A stretch of DNA of 52,942 nucleotides from Flavobacterium sp. UBA5153. GTDB taxonomy: Bacteria > Bacteroidota > Bacteroidia > Flavobacteriales > Flavobacteriaceae. Positions 14,836 to 22,961 of the stretch are shown here, in pieces. The DNA is taken from assembly GCA_002413745.1 (NCBI GenBank), contig DHXP01000017.1:13023-65964 (forward strand), written 5' to 3'. The notes under the pieces were generated by a model. The model was not told the origin of the DNA. It searched no databases and worked only from the letters and a program-made list of their open reading frames with translations. Made by a program: the position numbers and the translations under genes. Numbering within the stretch: position 1 is the stretch's first letter; each line of letters starts with the position of its first letter.

Positions 14836-16896
14836 ATGAAACTATACGCAATTCTCGAATCGGTTTTAAAATCGGAATCCAACAATACTTCCACCACAAA
14901 ACTAATAGACAATCAAGGGGATTTGATGCTCAATAAAATCCACGATTTAGTCGATAAAACCGATGAAAATTTAATTGGTTTGTTATTAGAAAATCAAGAA
15001 TTACGAGAAAAATTCTTCTTTAAAATTAAAGATGTTTATGTTTTTAAAACCAATGATTTCAAGTTTTTCCTGGATGAAAATAAAATTGATAATTCCTACA
15101 CTCAATACGAAAACAGAATTGGATTAACTGCTAGTGGAAAATTTCTAAAAGACAGTTCCGATGTTGTTTTAGATTTTCCATACAAAGATTGCATTCTTGA
15201 AGGAGGACAAAGCACCGAAGAAGGCACTGATACTTATTTTGAATACGACCCAAAAGAAGGTCATTATCTTGCAAAACAAGCCAAGCGAAAAGAAATATTT
15301 TTTAATACCGTTCTTGCCAAAGACGAAATTGACCGATTGCTTGAACCTAAAGCGTTTTCTAACATAAAAAAATACAGCCCCCTAACCCCCGAAGGGGAAA
15401 CAATACAGAAATTTGAAAGAGATGAAAAGGATACGATAAAAGACAATCTTATCATTAAAGGAAACAACCTTTTAGCCTTGCATACTTTGAAAAGCGAGTT
15501 TGCCGGCAAAGTAAAACTCATTTATATTGATCCGCCATATAATACTGGGAATGATAGTTTTGCATACAATGATAATTTTAATCATTCTACTTGGTTGACT
15601 TTTATGTATAATAGGTTGCAAATTGCAAAAACATTTTTAAAAAATGATGGTGTGATTTTTATAAGTTTAGATGATAACGAGTACACATATTTACGTTCTT
15701 TATTAGACGATGTTTTTGGAAAGGAACGATTTGAAAATATTTTTCATATTAAGGTACGACACGAGAATAGGATTTTGAGGCAAGATGCAAGATACCAAAA
15801 AGTTATGGAGCAAACACTCTGTTATTCAATGCCGGAATTTACCCCAAACAGAATTTTTTTAGAAAAAAATAAAGATTTTGATTATAATTTTGATTTGATA
15901 ATCAAACCAAGTGTTAAGCCATATAAAGTAGAAATAATAAATGGTTTTGAAGTTGAAATTTATAAAAAAGAGGATTATGAGTTAGTTAAAAAAGCTAATG
16001 GAAGCTATAAGGAATATAATATTAGAGGGTCATTGATTACGCAGAAAGGTTCTGCTTCAGAATTTTACGAATTGTTTTTACGTGAGAAAAAAGAAGGCGA
16101 TGGTAAAGGAGCGTTATATAAAGTTTTAAAAATGGGAGAAAAAGGCGACGGTTTAGGTTATCGCTATATTAGACAGCCTTTTGACAATGGCTCGAATGGG
16201 TTTTATTATCAAGGAAAGCCCACTAAAGCGGGTAATGATAAAGGTAATCCTTATCCCAATTATTATGATTTTGAAAAGGATTTTAATAATTGTGCCAATG
16301 AAGGAGGGATTATTTTTAAAAACGGAAAAAAACCAGAAAATTTTTTAAAAAAGATATTTGAAATTGCTAATATTTCTGAAAAAGATATTTTTTTAGATTT
16401 TCATTTAGGTTCAGGTTCAAGTTGTGCAATTGCTCATAAATTAGGAATTCAATATATTGGGATTGAACAAATGGATAATCAAGTAAATTTATCTAAAACA
16501 AGATTACAAAACGTTATAAATAACGACCAAACGGGAATCTCAAAATCAGTAAACTGGCAAGGAGGCGGTTCATTCGTCTATTTAGAACTAGCCAAAAATA
16601 ATCAAAATGCTATTGAACACATTCAGTCTTGTGAAAGTTATGAGGCTTTAGTTGATTATTTTGACGTAATGCGCGACAAGTATTTCTTGCATTATAATGT
16701 CAAAGTAAATGAGTTTAGGGAAATAATTTGCAAAGAAGAAAACTTCAAAAAATTGACTTTAGACCAACAAAAAATAATGTTTGCCAAAATGCTTGATTTA
16801 AACCAGTTGTATGTCAATGTTTCGGACATGGAAGACAGTCGTTATGCTTTGAGTACAACTGATATTGCCGTAACAAAAGATTTTTATCAACTGTAA
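14836..16896 (+). CDS. mod: Type III restriction-modification methyltransferase subunit Mod
   Basis: Recognises the target and methylates adenine on one strand; needed both for protection and for restriction. The 686-residue protein has the beta-class order of motifs: catalytic DPPYNTG (residues 232-238) first, a variable target-recognition region (about 290-480), then the AdoMet-binding motif DFHLGSGSS (521-529) and GIQYIGIEQ. NLIIKGNNLLALHTLK just before DPPY is typical of Mod. Residues 181-188 (SPLTPEGE) are encoded by what looks like a dispersed repeat. It starts 101 nt from the divergent XRE regulator and precedes res by 48 nt. Both motifs are intact, so it should be active. Confidence 0.95.
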   Translation: MKLYAILESVLKSESNNTSTTKLIDNQGDLMLNKIHDLVDKTDENLIGLLLENQELREKFFFKIKDVYVFKTNDFKFFLDENKIDNSYTQYENRIGLTASGKFLKDSSDVVLDFPYKDCILEGGQSTEEGTDTYFEYDPKEGHYLAKQAKRKEIFFNTVLAKDEIDRLLEPKAFSNIKKYSPLTPEGETIQKFERDEKDTIKDNLIIKGNNLLALHTLKSEFAGKVKLIYIDPPYNTGNDSFAYNDNFNHSTWLTFMYNRLQIAKTFLKNDGVIFISLDDNEYTYLRSLLDDVFGKERFENIFHIKVRHENRILRQDARYQKVMEQTLCYSMPEFTPNRIFLEKNKDFDYNFDLIIKPSVKPYKVEIINGFEVEIYKKEDYELVKKANGSYKEYNIRGSLITQKGSASEFYELFLREKKEGDGKGALYKVLKMGEKGDGLGYRYIRQPFDNGSNGFYYQGKPTKAGNDKGNPYPNYYDFEKDFNNCANEGGIIFKNGKKPENFLKKIFEIANISEKDIFLDFHLGSGSSCAIAHKLGIQYIGIEQMDNQVNLSKTRLQNVINNDQTGISKSVNWQGGGSFVYLELAKNNQNAIEHIQSCESYEALVDYFDVMRDKYFLHYNVKVNEFREIICKEENFKKLTLDQQKIMFAKMLDLNQLYVNVSDMEDSRYALSTTDIAVTKDFYQL
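15376..15400 (+). repeat. Repeat-like C/G-rich segment inside mod
   Basis: A C-rich stretch starting AGCCCCCTAACCCCCGAAGG stands out in AT-rich DNA and resembles a repeat that I recall as common between genes in Bacteroidota. It is in frame and encodes SPLTPEGE (residues 181-188) just before the methyltransferase core. Confidence 0.45.
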
Positions 16897-16898
16897 TA

Positions 16899-16925
16899 TT
16901 TGTCAAAGTTCAAAACTTTGACAAA
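16899..16925. repeat. Perfect hairpin between mod and res
   Basis: A 12-bp perfect stem (TTTGTCAAAGTT at 16899-16910 with 16914-16925) and a 3-nt loop fill most of the 48-nt gap, 19 nt before the res ATG. There is no T run, so it is not a clear terminator. It could affect the Mod to Res ratio. Confidence 0.6.
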
Positions 16926-16944
16926 GATAAAACCCTAACAAACA

Positions 16945-19725
16945 ATGAGTTTATTTCCAGAAAAATATCTTTATCAAGAAATAGCAGAAAAGCAAAGAGA
17001 ATATCGTTTGCCTTATTCTAACATTCCGAATTATATCACAGATAATTTAAAATTTACACTTTTCAAGTGGCAGGAAAGCGCCTTGCTTAACTTTTTAGAT
17101 TATGCGGTTATAAAAGAATATGAAGAAGATAAAAATCCAACTCATTTGCTTTTTAATATGGCGACTGGAACAGGAAAAACCTTGTTGATGGCAGCCGTGA
17201 TTTTATATTATTACAAACAAGGAAAAAACAAGTTCATCTTTTTTGTAAATCAAAACAACATAGTTGGCAAAACAGAAGATAACTTAACCAATCCGTTACA
17301 CAATAAATATTTATTTCAGCCCAATATTGTTATTGATGATACGATTGTAAATATAAAAAAAGTAGATACATTTTCTAATTATGATGATGCTATTCAAATT
17401 GTTTTTACGACTATTCACGCACTTCATAATTCGGTTTATAAAGTAAAAGAAGATAGTCTTTTCTTGGAGCAATTGCAAAAAGACGATATCATTATGCTTG
17501 GCGACGAAGCACATCATTTGAACGCAACGACCAAAAAGAAAAAAGGGCAACAGTTAGAAATTGAGACGGTTTTTGAATTGTCCGAAAAAGCAAGTCAAGA
17601 CCAAGTAGAAAAAAGTTGGGAACACACGGTTATTCAGTTGATTTTAAATAAAGGAAAAAAGGAACAAAATTTCCCTAACAAAAATGCGCTTATCGAATTT
17701 ACGGCAACGATTCCAGATAATATAGATGTAAAAGAAAAATATGTTCCCAAAACAATAGCAAAATTTGATTTAAAAGATTTTCTAAAAGCAGGGTACACCA
17801 AAGAGATTAATCTGGTTTCGAGTTCTTTTAGCAAACGAAAAAGAGTTTTGCAAGCCTTGTTATTCAATTGGTACAGAAATGAAATTGCGTTAAAATATAA
17901 CATTCCAAATTTCAAACCAGTTATACTTTTCAGAAGTAAATACATCGACAAAGACCAAGAAAATAATTCGCAAGAAGATTTTGAGTTTTTCATTAATTTA
18001 ATCAAAGATTTAACAACCGAAGATTTTATTTTTTTGAATGAATTTGATGAAGAAGCCCTTTTTAATATTACGGAATTGTATAAAAAAGGACAAAGCCGAA
18101 TTATTGATATTAAACGGTATATGCTCGAAAATAAGTTGACGGCTAATCATATTATTAAATACTTGCAAGGCGCATTTGTAGAACGAAATTGTATTATTAC
18201 CAATTCTAAAAAAGGTACAAAAACAATAGAAAAAACCGAAGCCGAAACCGAAAGATTATTAAACAGTCTTGAGGATAAAAACAATCATATTCGAGCCATT
18301 TTTACCGTACAAAGGCTTACAGAAGGTTGGGATGTTTTAAATCTTTATGATATTGTGCGAATGTACGAAGGACGTGATGAAGGTAAAAGTGAATCTGGAA
18401 GTAGAAAAGCAGGGAAAGCTACTACATCTGAAGTGCAATTAATAGGTAGGGGTGTTCGATATTACCCATTTGAATTTGAAGAAAAAGAAAAGAACAAACG
18501 CAAATTTGATAATTTATTAAACCACGATTTAAGGGTTTTAGAAGAGTTCTTTTTTCATAGCGATAACAACGAGAAATATTTAAACGAATTAAAAAACGAA
18601 TTAAAACGCCAAGAATTACTTCCGGAACAGGATAAAATTCTGAAAAAATATGAACTAAAAAAATCGTTTATTGAAGATAATAAAGACTTTTACAATAAAA
18701 TGCAACTCTATTGTAACAGCCGTCCACCTAATCCAAATAATCGAAAATCTACATTAGATGAAATAAAATCTACTTTTGATTTTGAATATAAATTAGATAC
18801 TTTTAGAATTAATGAAACAACTGTAAATCTTGAAGAAAAAGAGGATACAACTCGGTTTAAACAAGGTTCATCCGATAGTAAAACATTGAAATTAGAACTA
18901 AAAAATTTCGAAAGACACATCGTTTGGAAAGCCATAAATAGCATAGCAAAAAAAAGTAATTCAATATTACGATTCAATAAACTTCGAGAGGAATTAAGTA
19001 TAAATTCTATTGATGAAATTTTAGAAGATAAACTTTTAGGAGAATTTCCGATAAGATTAATTGTTCCAAAAACGGTTGTCGGTTTAGATGATGTTACGAA
19101 TATTGACCAATTAAATGCCTTAATCCGATTTTTTGAAAAAGTTACTTTTGAAATTCAAGCCATTTCAAATCCTTATGTTGGTTCAGAGTTTGAATTAAAA
19201 CCATTCAAAGAAATGGATGTTTGGTATAAAGAAAAATCAATTGTAGAAGAATTAAATAATATTGATTTAGAAAATGAGTTAAAAGATAAGGATTGGTATA
19301 TTTATAATGGTTTTAGTGGAACAAGCGAAGAAAGAAATCTGATTTCATTTTTGAAAGATACGATGGGTAATTTCGAAAATAAATATGAAAAAGTATTCTT
19401 GTTAAGAAACGAAGAAGTTTATAAAATTTATGATTTTGAAAAAGGAAGAGGATTTCAACCTGATTTTTTATTATTTCTAAAATCGCCTAAGAAAGGATTA
19501 TATTATCAAGTATTTATAGAGCCAAAAGGCGGAGATAGAATTTCAAACGATGATAGCAAATGGAAAGAAGAATTTTTAAAACAAATTTCTCATAAATATG
19601 GAACAAACAAAATCCTAAAAGCCGAAAACAAGGATTATGTTTTATTTGGATTACCATTGTACAATAATCAAAACGATTTAGATTTTAAGAAAGCGGTTAA
19701 TGAAAATTTAGATGTGTCGATTTAA
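16945..19725 (+). CDS. res: Type III restriction endonuclease subunit Res
   Basis: ATP-dependent helicase/nuclease that cuts unmodified DNA together with Mod. The 926-residue protein has superfamily 2 helicase motifs: Walker A ATGTGKT (73-79), DEAH (187-190), a TAT motif (about 253), and VQRLTEGWDVLNLYD with GRGVRYYPF near 455-515. The nuclease domain at the C terminus shows the PD-(D/E)XK pattern PDFLLF...IEPKGG (about 839-861). Length and order fit the family. It follows mod in the same direction after a 48-nt gap with a hairpin, so one operon is likely. Confidence 0.95.
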   Translation: MSLFPEKYLYQEIAEKQREYRLPYSNIPNYITDNLKFTLFKWQESALLNFLDYAVIKEYEEDKNPTHLLFNMATGTGKTLLMAAVILYYYKQGKNKFIFFVNQNNIVGKTEDNLTNPLHNKYLFQPNIVIDDTIVNIKKVDTFSNYDDAIQIVFTTIHALHNSVYKVKEDSLFLEQLQKDDIIMLGDEAHHLNATTKKKKGQQLEIETVFELSEKASQDQVEKSWEHTVIQLILNKGKKEQNFPNKNALIEFTATIPDNIDVKEKYVPKTIAKFDLKDFLKAGYTKEINLVSSSFSKRKRVLQALLFNWYRNEIALKYNIPNFKPVILFRSKYIDKDQENNSQEDFEFFINLIKDLTTEDFIFLNEFDEEALFNITELYKKGQSRIIDIKRYMLENKLTANHIIKYLQGAFVERNCIITNSKKGTKTIEKTEAETERLLNSLEDKNNHIRAIFTVQRLTEGWDVLNLYDIVRMYEGRDEGKSESGSRKAGKATTSEVQLIGRGVRYYPFEFEEKEKNKRKFDNLLNHDLRVLEEFFFHSDNNEKYLNELKNELKRQELLPEQDKILKKYELKKSFIEDNKDFYNKMQLYCNSRPPNPNNRKSTLDEIKSTFDFEYKLDTFRINETTVNLEEKEDTTRFKQGSSDSKTLKLELKNFERHIVWKAINSIAKKSNSILRFNKLREELSINSIDEILEDKLLGEFPIRLIVPKTVVGLDDVTNIDQLNALIRFFEKVTFEIQAISNPYVGSEFELKPFKEMDVWYKEKSIVEELNNIDLENELKDKDWYIYNGFSGTSEERNLISFLKDTMGNFENKYEKVFLLRNEEVYKIYDFEKGRGFQPDFLLFLKSPKKGLYYQVFIEPKGGDRISNDDSKWKEEFLKQISHKYGTNKILKAENKDYVLFGLPLYNNQNDLDFKKAVNENLDVSI

Positions 19726-19743
19726 AGTTTGACTTCTATTAAA

Positions 19744-19773
19744 CTTGTATAATTGATATTAGTTTTATATTTG
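19744..19773 (+). promoter_or_regulatory. Promoter of the Fic gene
   Basis: CTTG (19744-19747), an 18-nt spacer and TATATTTG (19766-19773) fit the Bacteroidota promoter pattern. The Fic ATG lies 19 nt downstream, so Fic can be expressed apart from mod-res. Confidence 0.55.
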
Positions 19774-19792
19774 TTGAGTAACTAAACAATCA

Positions 19793-20563
19793 ATGAAAAT
19801 AATTCCAGAAATACTTTTAGAAGACTATAAAAAAAACTTCCCTCAAGGATTAACTGAAAAGTTTGAGGCACTTCACGATGCCGAAATTTCTACTGAATCG
19901 TTTAGTTTTTACACTTCGGTTGCATCAGTGTTTTCAAGCAAGATTGAAGGAGAGGAAATAGAATTGGATTCCTATATTAAACATAAAAAATTTGGAATAG
20001 AATTTCTTCCGGATTATACCAAGAAAATTGATGATTTGTATAATGCCTATACTTTTGCAAAGATAAATCCGTTGAATAAAAACACCATTTCAGAAGCGCA
20101 CAAACTTATTGGTAAACATCTTGTTTCAAAGCAAATGCAAGGCAAACATCGTGTCCAAAATATGTTTATTACCAACGATGAAGGACGAATTGAATATGTT
20201 GCAGCTTTGCCACATCAAGTAGATGATGAAATGACCAAGTTTTATGACGATATTGAATCTCTATTGAAACAAGATTTAACTTTCGAAGAAATTTTCTATT
20301 TCGCCAGTATGATACATTTGGTTTTTGTAAAAATACATCCTTGGAATGACGGCAATGGACGTTCAGGAAGATTGTTAGAAAAATGGTTCTTGTCGGAAAA
20401 ACTTGGCGCAAAAGCTTGGTTTATGCAAAGCGAAAAACAATATTATCAAAACCATCAATTGTATTATGATAATCTTAGAAGGCTAGGTTTTGAGTACGAA
20501 TCCTTGGATTATTCTAAAGCAATGCCTTTTCTTGAAATGTTGCCAAAGTCATTATTTTTGTAA
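19793..20563 (+). CDS. Fic-domain protein (probable AMP-transferase)
   Basis: Fic proteins usually transfer AMP from ATP to target proteins. The 256-residue protein has the active-site motif HPWNDGNGRSGR (residues 182-193, catalytic H182), with Trp in place of the common Phe. It also has an N-terminal inhibitory-helix motif of the (S/T)xxxE(G/N) type, SSKIEG (48-53), whose Glu normally blocks ATP binding. So it looks self-inhibited rather than dependent on a separate antitoxin. It lies 67 nt after res and has its own promoter. Its target is unknown, though Fic genes often accompany restriction-modification loci. Confidence 0.9.
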   Translation: MKIIPEILLEDYKKNFPQGLTEKFEALHDAEISTESFSFYTSVASVFSSKIEGEEIELDSYIKHKKFGIEFLPDYTKKIDDLYNAYTFAKINPLNKNTISEAHKLIGKHLVSKQMQGKHRVQNMFITNDEGRIEYVAALPHQVDDEMTKFYDDIESLLKQDLTFEEIFYFASMIHLVFVKIHPWNDGNGRSGRLLEKWFLSEKLGAKAWFMQSEKQYYQNHQLYYDNLRRLGFEYESLDYSKAMPFLEMLPKSLFL

Positions 20564-20598
20564 TTTCAATGACAATATCAATTTCAAAAATTGTAAAT

Positions 20599-20640
20599 CT
20601 GAAATCAAAAATCTGAAATCAAAAATCAGCAATCAAAAAT
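20599..20640 (+). repeat. Short tandem repeat upstream of the exonuclease gene
   Basis: Two exact 14-bp units (CTGAAATCAAAAAT) and a third with two changes lie in a row, ending 10 nt before the exonuclease ATG. They fill half of the gap after the Fic gene. Confidence 0.7.
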
Positions 20641-20650
20641 CGTATATCAA

Positions 20651-21133
20651 ATGACCTTCACTGCCATAGATTTTGAAACCGCCACCGCATTCCATCCGTG
20701 TTCAGTGGGAATTGTTACCGTCGAAAACGGCGTGATTGTTGACGAATATGTGACGCTAATCAAGCCGCCAAGAAATGAATATTCCCATTTTACAATAGCA
20801 GTTCACGGCATTTATCCGCGGGATACTGTAAACGCAAAAACCTTTGCACAGGTATATCCTGAAATCCAAAAACGTCTCCAAAACCGAGTGATTGTCGCTC
20901 ATAATGAAAGTTTTGACAGAAATGTTCTTGCTAAATCGATGGCGCTTTATCATTTGGATTATGCCGATTTGAATATTGCTTCTCGTTGGGAATGCACCGT
21001 TAAAATTTACAAGTCCAAAGGAATTGTGCCAACCAAATTAAGCGATTGTTGCCGAAAAATGAAGATAGATTTGAATCATCACGAAGCGTTGTCGGATGCT
21101 CGGGCTTGCGCCAAATTGTATTTGATGCGATAG
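20651..21133 (+). CDS. DEDDh-type 3'-5' exonuclease
   Basis: A 160-residue exonuclease domain of the DNA polymerase III epsilon/DnaQ fold. Exo I is FTAIDFETAT (D and E at about residues 7 and 9), Exo II is VIVAHNESFDRNVL (about 79-92), and Exo III is HHEALSDARACAKL (about 143-156) with the histidine five residues before the aspartate, the DEDDh form. It has no extra domain, so it is a stand-alone exonuclease whose substrate (DNA or small RNA) cannot be told. It starts 10 nt after a short tandem repeat. Confidence 0.88.
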   Translation: MTFTAIDFETATAFHPCSVGIVTVENGVIVDEYVTLIKPPRNEYSHFTIAVHGIYPRDTVNAKTFAQVYPEIQKRLQNRVIVAHNESFDRNVLAKSMALYHLDYADLNIASRWECTVKIYKSKGIVPTKLSDCCRKMKIDLNHHEALSDARACAKLYLMR

Positions 21134-21140
21134 AAAAATT

Positions 21141-21223
21141 AGCCACGAATTTCACGAATATTCCACGAATTATTAATTTATCATTTTAAAAAAAATTAGT
21201 GAGAATTTGTGTAATTCGTGGCG
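21141..21223. repeat. Intergenic inverted repeat with GCCACGAATT ends
   Basis: GCCACGAATT (21142-21151) pairs with AATTCGTGGC (21213-21222). The interior contains further copies of CACGAAT and AT-rich complementary stretches. I recall such elements as widespread between genes in Bacteroidota. It fills most of the 175-nt gap and holds no gene. Confidence 0.65.
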
Positions 21224-21308
21224 AAAAGAATAATACCATAGAAAATTTTGTGGCAGAATCTATTTTTTTACTACTTTAGGCTTTATTCTATTATCTAAAA
21301 GTCTGAAA

Positions 21309-22580
21309 ATGAAAGAAGAGTTTCTCCATTATCTCTGGAAATTCAAGAAGTTCGACACCTTGAATTTGAAAACTTCCAATGGAGAGGAAATCATCATCGT
21401 CAATGTTGGGCAATATCTGGAACTCGCCGGGCCTGATTTTTTCAATTCCCAGATTGTTATTGGAGACCAAAAATGGGCTGGAAACGTGGAGATTCATCTT
21501 AAATCTTCGGATTGGTATGTGCATCATCACGAGAGAGATACCGCTTATGAAAACGTGATTCTTCACGTAGTTTGGGAACACGACACCGAAATATTCAGAA
21601 GTAACAATACAGAAATCCCAGTTTTGGAACTTAAAAATTATGTTGACGCTGCAACAATTACGAATTACCAGTCATTGATGGCGCCAAAATCCTGGATTTT
21701 TTGTGAAAGACAACTAAAAGAAATTGATGAATTTACCTTGCGAAATTGGCAGGAACGATTGTTTTTTGAGCGTTTGGAAAGAAAATCAAAACCCATTTAC
21801 GAGTTGCTGGAACAAAGCAACAATGATTGGGAAGCGGCGTTGTTTTGCCTCTTGGCCAAGAATTTTGGTTTGAATACCAATGGAGAAATCTTTTTAAAAA
21901 TCGCCCAATCGATTCCTTTTTCCATCATAAGAAAAGAAAGTTTCGAGGTCGAAAACTTGGAAGCCTTGCTATTGGGAAGTGCGGGATTATTGGATTCGGA
22001 AAAGGAAGATAATTATTTCAAGGATTTGAAATTCAGGTATTTTTATTTGCTGCACAAATACCAAATAGAGAAAAAAATAGTGGATCCTGTCCAGTTTTTC
22101 AAGCATCGCCCCGATAATTTCCCGACAATTCGACTCTCGCAATTGGCCAATTTGTACCACGTACAGCAAAACTTGTTTTCGAAAATCAGCACTTCAAATT
22201 CAGTTAAGAGTATTTATGAAACTTTCGAAGTTTCGGCATCCAATTATTGGCAAAACCATTATCAGTTTGACAAGGAAAGTCCCAAGAAAAAGAAAAAACT
22301 ATCCAAATCATTTGTCGATTTGGTTATCATAAATACCCTGATTCCGCTTCAATTTGCGTATGCAAAAAGTCAGGGCAAGGAAATTTCCGAAGACTTGATT
22401 CAGCTGCTGAATGAAGTCGCTCCAGAGCAAAATGCGATTATGGATAAATTTGGTTCTTTTGGAATAAAGTCCAAAAATGCTTTTGAATCCCAATCCCTAT
22501 TGCAACTCAAAAACGAATATTGCAACAAAAGCCGTTGCTTGGAATGTGGAATTGGAATGGAATTATTGAAGAAGAATTAG
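21309..22580 (+). CDS. DUF2851 family protein
   Basis: A 423-residue conserved protein of unknown function, recognised by its N-terminal part (MKEEFLHYLWKFKKFD, NVGQYLELAGPDFFNSQIVI, WAGNVEIHLKSSDWYVHHH, and ENVILHVVWEHD), where histidines and acidic residues recall a nuclease-like fold, although activity has not been shown as far as I know. The C terminus has a short cysteine pattern (CNKSRCLECGIG) that could bind a metal. It stands alone between two repeat-bearing gaps. Confidence 0.85.
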   Translation: MKEEFLHYLWKFKKFDTLNLKTSNGEEIIIVNVGQYLELAGPDFFNSQIVIGDQKWAGNVEIHLKSSDWYVHHHERDTAYENVILHVVWEHDTEIFRSNNTEIPVLELKNYVDAATITNYQSLMAPKSWIFCERQLKEIDEFTLRNWQERLFFERLERKSKPIYELLEQSNNDWEAALFCLLAKNFGLNTNGEIFLKIAQSIPFSIIRKESFEVENLEALLLGSAGLLDSEKEDNYFKDLKFRYFYLLHKYQIEKKIVDPVQFFKHRPDNFPTIRLSQLANLYHVQQNLFSKISTSNSVKSIYETFEVSASNYWQNHYQFDKESPKKKKKLSKSFVDLVIINTLIPLQFAYAKSQGKEISEDLIQLLNEVAPEQNAIMDKFGSFGIKSKNAFESQSLLQLKNEYCNKSRCLECGIGMELLKKN

Positions 22581-22615
22581 AAAATTTTGTAATTTTGCCT
22601 ATAAGTCATAATATT

Positions 22616-22639
22616 GTCACCCTGAGTACATTCGAAGGG
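22616..22639 (+). repeat. Dispersed repeat A, copy 3
   Basis: A 24-nt variant beginning GTCACCCTGAGTACATTCGA, placed between the DUF2851 stop and the PspC-like gene. Confidence 0.65.
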
Positions 22640-22660
22640 TATAACTCGTAATCTAAAAAA

Positions 22661-22888
22661 ATGTCGGCAGTTCTAAAACTTAAATACTTTTTCGAAAAAC
22701 ATGGCTTTCATGTTTCCTCTCGCCTTGCCGACAAGCTGGGAATGCGGGTAACCAGCGTGCGCTTGTTTTTTATTTACATCACGTTTGTAACCGCCGGTTT
22801 GTGGTTTGGTGTGTATTTAACGCTGGCTTTCTGGATTCGGCTGAAAGATTTGGTTCGGGCCAAACGCAGTTCAGTTTTTGATTTGTAG
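22661..22888 (+). CDS. PspC-domain small membrane protein
   Basis: A 75-residue inner-membrane protein. The N-terminal half (FFEKHGFHVSSRLADKLGMR, then VTSVRLFFIYITFV) follows the PspC domain pattern, in which a short amphipathic region leads into hydrophobic segments (about residues 32-60, ITFVTAGLWFGVYLTLAFWI). PspC domains are linked to envelope-stress responses, but a lone copy of this size in Flavobacterium has no assigned role. It ends at a bidirectional terminator shared with the convergent permease gene. Confidence 0.75.
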   Translation: MSAVLKLKYFFEKHGFHVSSRLADKLGMRVTSVRLFFIYITFVTAGLWFGVYLTLAFWIRLKDLVRAKRSSVFDL

Positions 22889-22903
22889 CGAATTATTATT
22901 AAT

Positions 22904-22947
22904 AAAAAAGGGATTATAAAGTTTTAAAACTCTATAATCCCTTTTTT
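22904..22947. terminator. Bidirectional terminator between PspC-like and permease genes
   Basis: The stem AAAAAGGGATTATA pairs with TATAATCCCTTTTT, with a smaller inner GTTTT/AAAAC pair, and A and T runs at the two ends. It serves both convergent genes. Confidence 0.9.
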
Positions 22948-22961
22948 AATGCGATAGAAAA

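Noticed and set aside
20599-20640. Possible CRISPR repeats
   Set aside because: The 14-bp units are directly joined with no spacers and no cas genes occur in the window.
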